DNA of 64,000 nucleotides from Bermanella sp. WJH001 (GTDB lineage Bacteria; Pseudomonadota; Gammaproteobacteria; Pseudomonadales; Oceanobacteraceae). The notes under the pieces are model-generated. The model did not search any database. It was not told the DNA's origin and saw only the letters and a list, made by a program, of their open reading frames with translations. Position numbers and translations under genes: made by a program. Positions 28,809-37,754 of the stretch are shown here, piece by piece (position 1 is the first letter of the stretch; every line of letters begins with the position of its first letter). The stretch is taken from positions 248,001-312,000 of the forward strand of contig NZ_JASJOO010000006.1 in the NCBI RefSeq assembly GCF_030070105.1, given 5' to 3'.

Positions 28809-30161
28809 TTAAGAACTGCTTTTAGGTTTAAATGGGGCGCTACCATCACCAAAACGTGGCGTTGCTGGTTTTTGGCTTGCAGGTTTTTTGGCTCCAGGCT
28901 TTTTGCCATTAGCGACTTTTTTAGTGCTCTTTTTAGCCGTGGTTTTTTTAGCGTCTTTTTTCTTGACTGGTTTCTTACCAACAGGCTTGCCATTGGATTT
29001 CATATTCTTAGGGCCTTTGTATTTGCCCTCTAAACCTTTGGCTTTTTTGGGTGTCATTGATATACGCAAATAACGCTCAATCGCACATTTAAGGTTCCAT
29101 TCCGTATGGTCCACAAACGATACCGCTAAGCCTTGTTCGCCAGCACGACCAGTACGACCAATACGGTGTACATAATCATCGCCGCTGCGTGGCATATCCA
29201 CGTTTACGACCAAGTCGATTTTCTTAACATCAAGACCTCGAGCCGCAACATCGGTTGCAACTAATACATCAAAGCCACCTTGCTGCATGCGAACCATGAC
29301 ATGGTTACGTTCATCTTGAGTCATATCACCTTGAAGAACACCTGCATTGATATTGTGGTATTCCAAAAAGTGGTAAAGGCTTTCGGCTTTTACTTTGGTG
29401 TTGACAAAAACAATGGCTTGGCGAAACGTTTTATTGGCAAGTAGCCAGGTTAATAAACGCTGCTTGTGTTTATCGTCATCGGCTAACATGACTTCCTGAG
29501 CAATGTTTTCATGTTCGCCTTTAAAGCTGTCGACCATAATATTCAGTGGGTCATTAAGGACAGTTTGAATCACTTCATACATGCCTTTTTGTTTTAGCGT
29601 CGCTGAAAATAACATGGTCTGACGTTCCGCTTGGGTACACTGTGCGGCAATTTTTAGTACGTCTTCAGAAAAGCCCATGTCTAACATGCGGTCCGCTTCA
29701 TCAAGTACCAATACTTCAACGTCTTCTAATAGATTTTCATTTTTACCCATGTGCTCTAGCAGGCGGCCAGGGGTAGCAATAATAATTTCAGGGTTTTTGC
29801 GAAACAAAGCGGCCTGAAACTTAAACTCTTGGCCACCAGTAATGGATGCCACTTGGATCTTACTAAATTTAGCCAAGGCTTCAGTTTGTTTTAATAACTG
29901 ACGAGCCAGTTCACGAGTTGGTACTAATACCAATGCGCGGGTTTTAGAATTAGGGGCATCTTTAGTAATGAGCTGATTAAGCATAGGTAGCAAGAATGCT
30001 GCACTTTTGCCGCTACCGGTTTGTGCACACACCATCAGGTCTTTATGTTGCAAAGCCTCAGGAATAGCCTGTACTTGAACAGGCGTGGGTGTTTTAAAGC
30101 TCAAGGCTTCAATGGCTTTTAACAGCGGTGGTTGCAAATCGAACGATGTAAACAAGGGCAA
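28809..30161 (-). CDS. DEAD-box RNA helicase (SrmB/RhlE-like)
   Basis: A 450-residue ATP-dependent RNA helicase. The motifs run in order: Q motif PTPVQVQAIP, motif I AQTGSGKS, Ia VPTRELARQL, Ib TPGRLL, II DEAD, III SAT, V ATDVAARGLD, VI HRIGRTGRAG. The ITGGQEFKFQAALF region reads closest to SrmB, which acts in large-subunit ribosome assembly. After about residue 385 there is a 65-residue tail of Lys, Ala and Pro repeats that should bind RNA nonspecifically. Subfamily naming is uncertain, so no symbol is given. Confidence 0.92.
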   Translation of the reverse strand: MPLFTSFDLQPPLLKAIEALSFKTPTPVQVQAIPEALQHKDLMVCAQTGSGKSAAFLLPMLNQLITKDAPNSKTRALVLVPTRELARQLLKQTEALAKFSKIQVASITGGQEFKFQAALFRKNPEIIIATPGRLLEHMGKNENLLEDVEVLVLDEADRMLDMGFSEDVLKIAAQCTQAERQTMLFSATLKQKGMYEVIQTVLNDPLNIMVDSFKGEHENIAQEVMLADDDKHKQRLLTWLLANKTFRQAIVFVNTKVKAESLYHFLEYHNINAGVLQGDMTQDERNHVMVRMQQGGFDVLVATDVAARGLDVKKIDLVVNVDMPRSGDDYVHRIGRTGRAGEQGLAVSFVDHTEWNLKCAIERYLRISMTPKKAKGLEGKYKGPKNMKSNGKPVGKKPVKKKDAKKTTAKKSTKKVANGKKPGAKKPASQKPATPRFGDGSAPFKPKSSS

Positions 30162-30431
30162 ATACCAGTATAAATTTTGCGCGAATTCTACCAGAAATCA
30201 GCAAAAGTGGTGAGAATATCTGCCTTTTAACGTTAATTTGTCGTGACTTTTGGGTATTGTCGAACAAGGTTTGTCCAATCCAAAAGCCATTTCCCCACGT
30301 ACTTGAATGTTAGGTGCCCACTCATGCAACAAGCCGTTCGATATGCAGGTATAGCCAGGCTTTAGAACTCAAGCTTTAATGAGCACAATTTCCCGTTTCT
30401 ATGATTGATTGTCCCAAAATAAGGAATTCCC

Positions 30432-31436
30432 ATGATTAATGCGTTTGCAGCAAAACAGGCTAAAGGGCCTTTAGAGCCGTTTCAGTATGAAGCGGGAGAC
30501 CTTGGTGGCCAAGAAGTTGAAATTGAAGTCCATTACTGTGGCGTTTGTCATAGTGATGTCAGTATGTTGGATAACGAATGGGGCTTTAGCCAATATCCTC
30601 TAGTGGCTGGCCATGAAGTGGCGGGTATTGTGAGCGCGGTGGGTGAAAATGTGACCCACTTAAAAGCGGGTGATCGTGTTGGTCTTGGCTGGCACAGTGC
30701 CTATTGCAATCACTGTGAAAGTTGCATGACTGGTGATCATAATTTGTGTGGTACATCGAGCCCAACCATTATTGGTCGCCACGGTGGTTTTGCTGATAAG
30801 GTTCGTGCGCAAAGCACCGCCGTGGTGAAACTACCGGATGAACTGGATATGAGTTATGCCGGCCCCTTGTTTTGTGGTGGTGTGACGGTTTACAACCCTA
30901 TGGTGCAATACGACCTAAAACCCACTGCTCGTGTCGCGGTGATTGGTATTGGTGGCTTAGGGCACATGGCATTGCAATTTTTAAATGCGTGGGGCTGTGA
31001 GGTAACGGCTTTTACATCTAACCCAGATAAAGAAAAAGAAGCCATTGCCCTTGGTGCTCATAAAACATTAAATTCAAAAGACGCCAAGCAGTTGGAAGCG
31101 GCTGCTGGTAGCTTTGATATGATCATATCAACTGTAAATGTATCGCTTAATTGGGATGCGTATATGGGCACGTTGCGAGCTAAAGGGCGTTTGCATTTTG
31201 TAGGAGCCGTGCTTGAACCACTTCAACTGAGTGTGTTTCCAATGATGCTGGCTCAACGTAGCGTATCAGCCAGCCCAGTGGGCAGCCCTGCGGTGATTGC
31301 GCAAATGTTAGAGTTTGCAGTGCGCCATGGCATCAAACCTCAGATCGAATTGTTTGATAAAGAAAACATTAACCAAGCAATTGATCATGTGCGTGAAGGC
31401 AAGGCGCGTTATCGTGCAGTGGTGAAATTCAAGTAA
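30432..31436 (+). CDS. Zinc-dependent alcohol dehydrogenase (MDR family, CAD-like)
   Basis: A 334-residue medium-chain NAD(P)-dependent alcohol or aldehyde oxidoreductase. Catalytic zinc ligands are Cys36 (CGVCHSD), His61-Glu62 (GHEVAG) and Cys148. Structural zinc ligands are the four Cys of CNHCESCMTGDHNLC (92, 95, 98, 106). The Rossmann loop is GIGGLG (172-177). It most resembles the cinnamyl-alcohol-dehydrogenase-type group such as YahK/AdhC, which reduces aldehydes broadly with NADPH. AAGGAATT precedes the ATG. A terminator-like hairpin follows. Confidence 0.9.
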   Translation: MINAFAAKQAKGPLEPFQYEAGDLGGQEVEIEVHYCGVCHSDVSMLDNEWGFSQYPLVAGHEVAGIVSAVGENVTHLKAGDRVGLGWHSAYCNHCESCMTGDHNLCGTSSPTIIGRHGGFADKVRAQSTAVVKLPDELDMSYAGPLFCGGVTVYNPMVQYDLKPTARVAVIGIGGLGHMALQFLNAWGCEVTAFTSNPDKEKEAIALGAHKTLNSKDAKQLEAAAGSFDMIISTVNVSLNWDAYMGTLRAKGRLHFVGAVLEPLQLSVFPMMLAQRSVSASPVGSPAVIAQMLEFAVRHGIKPQIELFDKENINQAIDHVREGKARYRAVVKFK

Positions 31437-31498
31437 GTAATGTATTTGTAATCTTGCAGCATCATGTACTTTATGAGTGCTTTACATATGCTTTTAAG

Positions 31499-31525
31499 CT
31501 CTAACCCTGCCTAGGGTTAGAGTTT
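31499..31525 (+). terminator. Probable terminator after the alcohol dehydrogenase gene
   Basis: CTCTAACCCT (31499-31508) pairs perfectly with AGGGTTAGAG (31513-31522) around GCCT. The T run is only three bases, so termination may be partial. Confidence 0.6.
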
Positions 31526-31639
31526 GCCTTCATCAAAACATCATATGATTTCCTTGTATCTTTATTGTTCTGTGCTTTATTGCTAATTATTGTTTGTCGT
31601 GATTCATTGTAGTTGGTGATTTATTGCAGAGGGCTATTT

Positions 31640-32812
31640 ATGAAATATGAAAATATCGACTTTTTAGCCAGCGTAGGTGTTCGTCACTTACCATTGTCAG
31701 TGACTCAATCCTCAATTATTGAAGAGTTAGTTGAGCAGCATGGCTCGCCACTTTTATTGTTAGATTGCCAAGTGGTTCGTGAACAATATCAGTTACTAAA
31801 ACACGCCTTACCAAATGTGACATTACACTTTGCTTTAAAACCATTGCCACACGATGTGGTAGTCAAAACATTATTACAAGAAGGAGCCAGTTTTGATCTT
31901 GCCAGTAATGGCGAGGTCGATATGGTTAAACGCCAAGGTGTTCATCCCAAAAACACAATTCATACCCATCCAATTAAACGAGATTCAGATATTCAACATG
32001 CCATGGCATATGGCTGCACGCGCTTTGTGATTGATGGTTTGAATGAGCTTGAAAAGTTTTTGCCTTATAAAGACAAGGTAGAATTGTTGTTACGATTAAG
32101 TTTTCCCAATGCTGACGCCTTTGCGGACTTATCAAAAAAGTTTGGCTGTAATGTCGATAGTGCCATGGATATTTTACGTAAAGCCCAAGAGTTGGGGGTC
32201 ATTATTAATGGATTGTCATTTCATGTGGGTTCACAAACTCAAGATGCCAAGCGTTATGTATTTGCTATAGAGCGTTGTATCGAATTGATTAAAAAAGTAA
32301 AGGTTGAAAACCTACCTCGTATATCGAACCTTGATATCGGTGGGGGCTTTCCCATTGCATATGATAATGACGAGTTTAATATTATTGAATTTTGCGCCCC
32401 GATACGTAAGGCCCTCGCAAACGTTGATAAAACAATAAAATTAATAGCTGAGCCTGGGCGATTTATAGTTGGCCCTGCGGTTATGAGTGTTGCATCTGTC
32501 ATGGGGCAAGCTATGCGAAGTGGTAAACCTTGGTATTATTTAGATGACGGTGTGTACGGTTCATTCAGCGGTATTTTATTTGACCATGGTGATTACCCAA
32601 TTGACGCGTTACATAATCAAGGGCCAAAAGTGGCTTCGGTTTTAGCCGGGCCAACCTGTGACAGTATTGATGTAATTGATGAAAATATCATGCTACCAAA
32701 ACTTAAAGATGGTGATTTGATTATTACCAGAATGATGGGCGCTTATACTAGCGCCACAGCGACGGAATTTAATTTTTTCAAAAAAGCAAATATAGTCGCT
32801 TTAAATGAATAA
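31640..32812 (+). CDS. Type III PLP-dependent ornithine/lysine decarboxylase
   Basis: A 390-residue alanine-racemase-fold decarboxylase, most likely making putrescine from ornithine or cadaverine from lysine. The PLP lysine is in FALKPLPHD. Other signs are LSFHVGSQTQD, the phosphate-binding IGGGFPIAYD, AEPGRFIVGPA, and the active-site cysteine in GPTCDSIDVI. The frame opens at 31613, but the ATG at 31640 follows AGAGG (31628-31632) and gives the family length. Substrate choice depends on a short specificity helix I cannot read reliably. It is unlinked to other polyamine genes here. Confidence 0.88.
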   Translation: MKYENIDFLASVGVRHLPLSVTQSSIIEELVEQHGSPLLLLDCQVVREQYQLLKHALPNVTLHFALKPLPHDVVVKTLLQEGASFDLASNGEVDMVKRQGVHPKNTIHTHPIKRDSDIQHAMAYGCTRFVIDGLNELEKFLPYKDKVELLLRLSFPNADAFADLSKKFGCNVDSAMDILRKAQELGVIINGLSFHVGSQTQDAKRYVFAIERCIELIKKVKVENLPRISNLDIGGGFPIAYDNDEFNIIEFCAPIRKALANVDKTIKLIAEPGRFIVGPAVMSVASVMGQAMRSGKPWYYLDDGVYGSFSGILFDHGDYPIDALHNQGPKVASVLAGPTCDSIDVIDENIMLPKLKDGDLIITRMMGAYTSATATEFNFFKKANIVALNE

Positions 32813-32826
32813 GTGATTTAAAAAAC

Positions 32827-33363
32827 TTAAAGGGTAACTAGGTAGGCAACACCTAATAACATCGAAAAAATCAATTCAAACATCATGCTATTTGATTCTG
32901 CTTCGCGATCATCGCGTACAACCTGTTGGGCGTGGTAATCCGGTGACTGCATATGCACTTTAATGTTTTCTGGTAGGGATTCTATATCCTTAAAACGAAT
33001 TGCCGTACCTTGGTAAGAAATAGCATGATAACTGTCTTTGTCATCTTCAAAGATTAATCCGGATTCTCTTGGTTCTATACGTCTATTCACTTCAATAATG
33101 GCATCAGCCCCTGCATTCAACGCCTTTATTTTTAAATGTGAAATAACCGTTTGATCACTAGCGCCTTGATCACCTGTTGCCGTGACAAGACCGAGCTGAT
33201 CAAACTCAGCAGGTATGGGCGTGCCTGGGTAAAAAACATAAACATCTTTGACTCTGGCATCCTGATATTTGACACCATTGAAGTGGCTGTTGGGATGGTA
33301 ACCTGTGGTGCTTGCGCAAGCGGTTAAAAAAAGTATAGCGATGAGGGCTGCAATCCTGTGCAT
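32827..33363 (-). CDS. Putative lipoprotein of unknown function
   Basis: A 178-residue protein with a lipoprotein signal (MHRIAALIAILFLTACAS; lipobox LTAC, Cys16). The middle part has VYVFYPGTPIPAEFDQLG and IKALNAGADAIIEVN, which resemble the small conserved fold seen in YbjQ/DUF4156-type stress lipoproteins. The end is hydrophobic (MMFELIFSMLLGVAYLV), unusual for a lipoprotein and possibly a second membrane contact. It is convergent with the decarboxylase gene, 14 bases apart. Function unknown. Confidence 0.7.
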   Translation of the reverse strand: MHRIAALIAILFLTACASTTGYHPNSHFNGVKYQDARVKDVYVFYPGTPIPAEFDQLGLVTATGDQGASDQTVISHLKIKALNAGADAIIEVNRRIEPRESGLIFEDDKDSYHAISYQGTAIRFKDIESLPENIKVHMQSPDYHAQQVVRDDREAESNSMMFELIFSMLLGVAYLVTL

Positions 33364-33450
33364 GACATGTCCTATGTTTTTATGTTGTTAATATCTGATA
33401 TAGATACTGTTGAATAGTTCCTTAACTGGGTAAGTGATCACAGCACAAAC

Positions 33451-33479
33451 AAAAAAGGCGCTCAGTGAGCGCCTTTTTT
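33451..33479. terminator. Terminator between the lipoprotein and M19-like genes
   Basis: GGCGCTC (33457-33463) pairs with GAGCGCC (33467-33473), closing a 3-base loop, with six A on the left and six T on the right extending the stem. It sits 15 bases from the end of the minus-strand M19-like gene and most likely ends that transcript. Confidence 0.85.
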
Positions 33480-33494
33480 GTTTAACTTATATGA

Positions 33495-35663
33495 TTAATT
33501 AAGTGGATCATAGTGAGCGGTGTTCGTACTGCTTTCTGCTCGCTCCCACATTTGCAGATAGGCTTCGGCTGAATTCATCACCGACTCATAAATGCGTTGC
33601 GGGGCTTGTTCACGAATGTCTTGTAAGTGGTCAGCCACTAAACCGTAATGGGCAATGCCATCTTGGTTTAAATCAAATACTCGATTGCCGGAGACTTGTT
33701 TATCAAATACCAAACCAAATTCGGAAGTGTATGGGTATTTAAGTGGATCGGTATCGGTATCATAACGTGGTCCCGCTTGACCGCCTAAACCGCTCATATC
33801 AGTGGCAAAACCCACACCGTTTAGATACGGGGTTTGTTCAACGATATCAAGGTAGCGGCTAATGCTGCCTACGACAGAGTTAGCATCAGAATTATATGGG
33901 GTGCTGAAACCACCGGCTTCAATTAAGCGGCGAGTATTATCATGCACCACGCCGTTTTTACCATCACGCATCCAGCTATGGGAGGTAATCACACCTGAAT
34001 AGTTACGGGCTTCAACAATATCCATTACGGCAGTAGCAGTATCGTTACTCATGTGATCCAACTCAATTAGCATGTTTTTATCAATCATACGATTCACTAA
34101 ATACACACCTAAATCAGAAATACCATGATGGTTGCAGTGCTCGATACTTTCATCGTATACCGGATTCAGACCAATACCATTTAGGATCTCTTTAAGTACG
34201 GGTACTTGCCCAATAAGAGGGAAGCCAGAAGTGAAGTTTTTCCCCTGGGTGTGATCATCACATTCTTTTGTTTCAAAGAAACGGCCACCTGATAAAAACT
34301 GACCAAGGTTCATAATGCCATCTTCAACAGCCGAACCGCCTAACTTATTGTCGAATTTATGAGTTGGAAAAATGGTGCGCACACCTAAATCGTAAAGCTC
34401 ATTTAATTGCGTTTCGATGGTGTGAATTGTACACGTATCTTTTAATCCACAGTTAAAGGTTTCACTGGCCTCAACCCCCATTAGTACAGCAAGTTGACCG
34501 TTGGCTATGACTTGACGTGCTTGCTCAGGGCTTGACACTAATTGGAAAAAGCCTTTACCTGGGCCACCTTGTTGGGCATCTATATACGCCTGCATTTCAT
34601 GTAAACGTCGAACCTGTAAACGGATGCTGTCCATGGTGTTACAGCTATTTGGGTTGACCCAACTGGCTGGATTAATGGTTTTTTGCACATTACATAACAC
34701 TTCGTTTTCAACTAAGTCTGTGACCATTAAACGCATACCTGAAAGATAAGCACGTTCAATCCACTTGTAATAATAACCTGAGTGACTCATTTGTTTGTGG
34801 TTGGGCCACCAAGGAAATTCAGGCCAGCCACGGGTGTCGTAACGCATGTTAGGATCTTCGAAGGTATAAATATTACCAATTAAATCCAACGAGCCATTGG
34901 GGCCGTGAATATCTTTACTGTCTTTAAGGGCTTCTTCAACTCCCCAGCGATGGAACGGCTTACCGGCCATCATCTTACCACCCATAAATTCATAGGAAGT
35001 AATGTGAGTATGGGGATCAACAAAACCGCGAATAGGCTCGTTCACATTGCCTTTTAATACGTTCACATCCCCTTGAACATTTGTGGTGACTTCTGGGAAA
35101 TCAGTACAATTGTTTTGAGCAACTAATTTAAATGTATTTTCACTATTGAAATTAAATGGGTTTAACAAATCGAAAAAATACATGGTGCCTTTGTCAGTAC
35201 GGGCACGTACTTTCATGTTCAGCGCCGTGCCATGTAAGCTATAACGATCATTGCCTTCTTTACTAATGGTCCACTCTGCAAATTCACCTGCGTAACGACC
35301 TGCACTGATTTCAGCCGGTAAGTGACTGGCAAAGTAGCGTCCATCTACATCTGTCATTAAGTACTTACCAAATGAGGTGGGTTTCATAAAAAAGCGAGTA
35401 GCATTGTCTTTTGCAGTGTTAACAAAGTGATAACCCAAGCCGTCGTCAATTAAACCACCTTTGGTGTACTTGGTTAGATAATTGCCAGTACTGGGTGATT
35501 GGATTGAAAAGCATTGTTGAGCCATTGCATTCACATCCCCAGTAAAGCCTTGGGCTTGAGGTTGTGGGGCGGGTTCAGAAGCTGGTGACTTCGACATGGC
35601 GAGTGTTGTACTGCATATAAGGCTTGCACAGAGCCCGAATGCACTGATCGTGACTTTATTCAT
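33495..35663 (-). CDS. Exported amidohydrolase-like protein (peptidase M19-related) with N-terminal beta-trefoil-like domain
   Basis: A 722-residue protein with a signal peptide (cleaved near residue 22). Residues ~45-190 are beta-rich with repeated short motifs (NYLTKYTKGG, KYLMTDVDGRYFASH), suggesting a fascin-like beta-trefoil. From ~210 a TIM-barrel metal hydrolase follows: FVDPHTHIT with metal ligands His218 and His220, then IELDHMSNDTATAVMDIV and GVITSHSW, which recall the membrane-dipeptidase (M19) and amidohydrolase folds. Many Cys residues suit an extracellular or periplasmic protein. Substrate unknown. The gene is monocistronic. Confidence 0.75.
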   Translation of the reverse strand: MNKVTISAFGLCASLICSTTLAMSKSPASEPAPQPQAQGFTGDVNAMAQQCFSIQSPSTGNYLTKYTKGGLIDDGLGYHFVNTAKDNATRFFMKPTSFGKYLMTDVDGRYFASHLPAEISAGRYAGEFAEWTISKEGNDRYSLHGTALNMKVRARTDKGTMYFFDLLNPFNFNSENTFKLVAQNNCTDFPEVTTNVQGDVNVLKGNVNEPIRGFVDPHTHITSYEFMGGKMMAGKPFHRWGVEEALKDSKDIHGPNGSLDLIGNIYTFEDPNMRYDTRGWPEFPWWPNHKQMSHSGYYYKWIERAYLSGMRLMVTDLVENEVLCNVQKTINPASWVNPNSCNTMDSIRLQVRRLHEMQAYIDAQQGGPGKGFFQLVSSPEQARQVIANGQLAVLMGVEASETFNCGLKDTCTIHTIETQLNELYDLGVRTIFPTHKFDNKLGGSAVEDGIMNLGQFLSGGRFFETKECDDHTQGKNFTSGFPLIGQVPVLKEILNGIGLNPVYDESIEHCNHHGISDLGVYLVNRMIDKNMLIELDHMSNDTATAVMDIVEARNYSGVITSHSWMRDGKNGVVHDNTRRLIEAGGFSTPYNSDANSVVGSISRYLDIVEQTPYLNGVGFATDMSGLGGQAGPRYDTDTDPLKYPYTSEFGLVFDKQVSGNRVFDLNQDGIAHYGLVADHLQDIREQAPQRIYESVMNSAEAYLQMWERAESSTNTAHYDPLN

Positions 35664-35838
35664 GGCGTTCTCTTTTTATGGTTGGAATGAGCGAGAAGAT
35701 TCTTCGCGATCTTTTTCGCACTGCATTTAGTAAAGAGAATGAATGAACTTTCACCCATGTGAAATTTGGCCACTGTAGTAGTAAATTAAGACACGAAAAT
35801 AATAAGTGGCGTGCAATGATAGGAAAAAAAGAATAACT

Positions 35839-35863
35839 GCGCCAAAGTACTTGCCTTTGGCGC
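35839..35863 (-). terminator. Probable terminator of the DUF4442 gene
   Basis: GCGCCAAAG (35839-35847) and CTTTGGCGC (35855-35863) form a perfect 9-bp stem with a 7-base loop. Read on the minus strand it follows the DUF4442 stop by 42 bases and leads into a T-rich stretch (about 35825-35835). Confidence 0.65.
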
Positions 35864-35904
35864 GATTAAATCAAGTATGGATACTTGAAAACAGAAAATG
35901 GGTA

Positions 35905-36396
35905 TTAACGTTTTTTAGCGGTCCAAGCCCAAGTCATTTCGGCGTTAATAGGCTCAACGTTTGCTTCATCCGTAATGGTAACTGAAACCACAACTTCGCC
36001 TTTTTCTTCGGTTTGGATTTTCTTAATTTGCTCATCAGTTAGCGTGGCTACCGCACGCATATCACCGGTTGAGCGTTTAACATAATCGATGTTCATTTTT
36101 TTAATAAGAGGCAATTTGCTGTCAGGGACATTCATGCCAAAGACAAAACCGGTGGCGGTTTCGGCTAAAAGTGCCATGGCCGCGGCGTGAATACCACCGA
36201 TGTGATTTTGTACTTTCTTTTTGTTTTTAATGCTAACGATGCATTCATTTTGGCTCAGTTTTTCAAAGCGCACACTTGAATGACCTGCGTATTTAATCAC
36301 ACTACCAAAGGCTTTACTCATGGCAAAGCTGCGCATGAATTCTGGCAGACTTTGTAATTTAGCTGCGGTTTGACTTAAACGGTTCGCTTGGCTCAT
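35905..36396 (-). CDS. DUF4442 hot-dog-fold thioesterase-like protein
   Basis: A 163-residue cytoplasmic protein of the hot-dog fold. The segment NHIGGIHAAAMALLAETATGF matches the PaaI/DUF4442 thioesterase helix, where the conserved Asn-His-Gly region forms the active site. It probably cleaves or binds an acyl-CoA. It is alone on the minus strand, with a probable terminator of its own. The substrate is unknown. Confidence 0.83.
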   Translation of the reverse strand: MSQANRLSQTAAKLQSLPEFMRSFAMSKAFGSVIKYAGHSSVRFEKLSQNECIVSIKNKKKVQNHIGGIHAAAMALLAETATGFVFGMNVPDSKLPLIKKMNIDYVKRSTGDMRAVATLTDEQIKKIQTEEKGEVVVSVTITDEANVEPINAEMTWAWTAKKR

Positions 36397-36563
36397 GAGT
36401 TGGATCTCTATGTTTTATTGTACAGTTAGAATGCAGTGAGGGCGCTATTCTACCTGCAGTTTGAGCAATCACAAAATGTCTATAAAAGTGGTGGAAAGTC
36501 GGTTATTTCGGCGTACAAGTGTTTACTGTTGGGCTTGGTGATGCTGCAAAAAATACAGCGGAA

Positions 36564-37022
36564 TTATTGGGTGTTTTTTGCCATGGCAAGAATACCTTGG
36601 CCTTTTCGGTTATAACGGGTGTACAACTGTAAAATACTTTGTGGCATCTTATCTTCGCCAATGAGCTGATAACCAGCTTGCTGATAAAAATGATCAAGAT
36701 GCAAATAGGGAAAACAATAAATAGGCTGAGTAATGTGCTGATCTAAATAGGCCAATAATTGTGAGCCGAGCTTTTTACCTTGTTGAGTTTGCTCAACATA
36801 TAAACTGCGTAACCAATAATACCCCTCATATGGCACTAGCCTGACGGCCGCTATAATTTGCGAGTCGTGTTCAATAACAAATACCCGTTCATCTCCACTG
36901 GCGCTGCCTTTATGTTTTTGACGGCGATAGAACTGATTAACTGCTCGGAAGTTTTCCCCTTGCCATTCTTTCAAGATAATTGTGTTTAACGCGAGCGAGG
37001 TAGGGTCAGAACGCATGACCAA
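36564..37022 (-). CDS. GNAT family N-acetyltransferase
   Basis: A 150-152-residue acetyltransferase with the acetyl-CoA loop in LRSLYVEQTQQGKKLGSQLL (about residues 70-89) and FYQQAGYQLIGE near the C terminus. Two starts compete. The TTG at 37022 lies 6 bases after AAAGG; the ATG at 37016 lies 12 bases after it. Both lie within or at the edge of the 14-bp inverted repeat at 37015-37050, so initiation is probably affected by RNA folding. The acetyl acceptor is unknown. Confidence 0.83.
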   Translation of the reverse strand: MVMRSDPTSLALNTIILKEWQGENFRAVNQFYRRQKHKGSASGDERVFVIEHDSQIIAAVRLVPYEGYYWLRSLYVEQTQQGKKLGSQLLAYLDQHITQPIYCFPYLHLDHFYQQAGYQLIGEDKMPQSILQLYTRYNRKGQGILAMAKNTQ

Positions 37023-37050
37023 CTTATTCCTTTGAAAATAAGTTGGTCAT
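37015..37050 (-). promoter_or_regulatory. Perfect inverted repeat covering the GNAT translation start
   Basis: Arms of 14 bases (37015-37028 and 37037-37050) are exact inverted copies around an 8-base loop. On the minus strand the loop carries the ribosome-site sequence AAAGG (its last base pairs closest to the stem), and the second arm holds the TTG and the start of the ATG. The first arm itself begins with an ATG opening an 8-codon frame (MTNLFSKE) that stops just before the gene. The layout looks like a translational switch or leader, which is my inference. Confidence 0.6.
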
Positions 37051-37077
37051 TGTAAGGAAAAAAGTCGGGTAGAGGTA

Positions 37078-37665
37078 TTAAAAATCCATTTCAATATATT
37101 GTGGTTCTTCACGTTTCACCTCTTGAATACCACGTAAATCTTTAATCATTTGTTTGATTTCTTTGTTTTGATCAAACAAAACTTTGTACTGGCCACTGTA
37201 GTCTTCTTGCCAGACACGGCTGCCTTGAATCATTCTGGATAAACTGATTAACCCGTTACGTGTTACCGCCAATTGTTTATCAATGGCCTTACTTTGAGTA
37301 TCTAGAATTTTAAGGGCCTGACTAAGCTCCCCTTGAGCACTGCTTAGGTCTAACGTTTCCACGTTAGCGACTAACGCTTTATGTTCTTTGGTGAGGGTTT
37401 TAATATTTTCGACAATGACTTTTTGTTGTTCTGTGACTTGAGTAACCTGGGTCAGTGTATTTTTGAATAACTCCTCTACATTGCTTAAACGGGAGTTGGT
37501 AATCAGCAGACCGGTGATTAAGGTGCTGACGATGCCAAGGGCAAGACTGATTTTTATGACAAGGGCAAACGTCGGGCTCTTATAAAAAGGTATACCAGCA
37601 GGTACCTCAGACTCATCACCTGAATTAGGGTCTTGATCAATTAAACGTTCTTTTTTATCCGCCAT
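37078..37665 (-). CDS. Membrane-anchored coiled-coil protein of unknown function
   Basis: I do not recognise this 195-residue protein. Residues 1-28 are polar and acidic, a membrane helix spans about 33-55 (ALVIKISLALGIVSTLITG), and a coiled coil with many Val, Leu, Gln and Lys residues runs from about 60 to 180. It is probably an inner-membrane protein with the coiled coil in the periplasm. It lies on the minus strand 89 bases from the HDOD gene start side and may share its transcript. Confidence 0.65.
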   Translation of the reverse strand: MADKKERLIDQDPNSGDESEVPAGIPFYKSPTFALVIKISLALGIVSTLITGLLITNSRLSNVEELFKNTLTQVTQVTEQQKVIVENIKTLTKEHKALVANVETLDLSSAQGELSQALKILDTQSKAIDKQLAVTRNGLISLSRMIQGSRVWQEDYSGQYKVLFDQNKEIKQMIKDLRGIQEVKREEPQYIEMDF

Positions 37666-37754
37666 GGAGCGATCCCTGTCCTAGACACTATTTCAAGTAT
37701 AGACGAGATTTTCAGCTACGCAGGTATGGGCGTGAGCGTGTATTCAGTGGGCGT

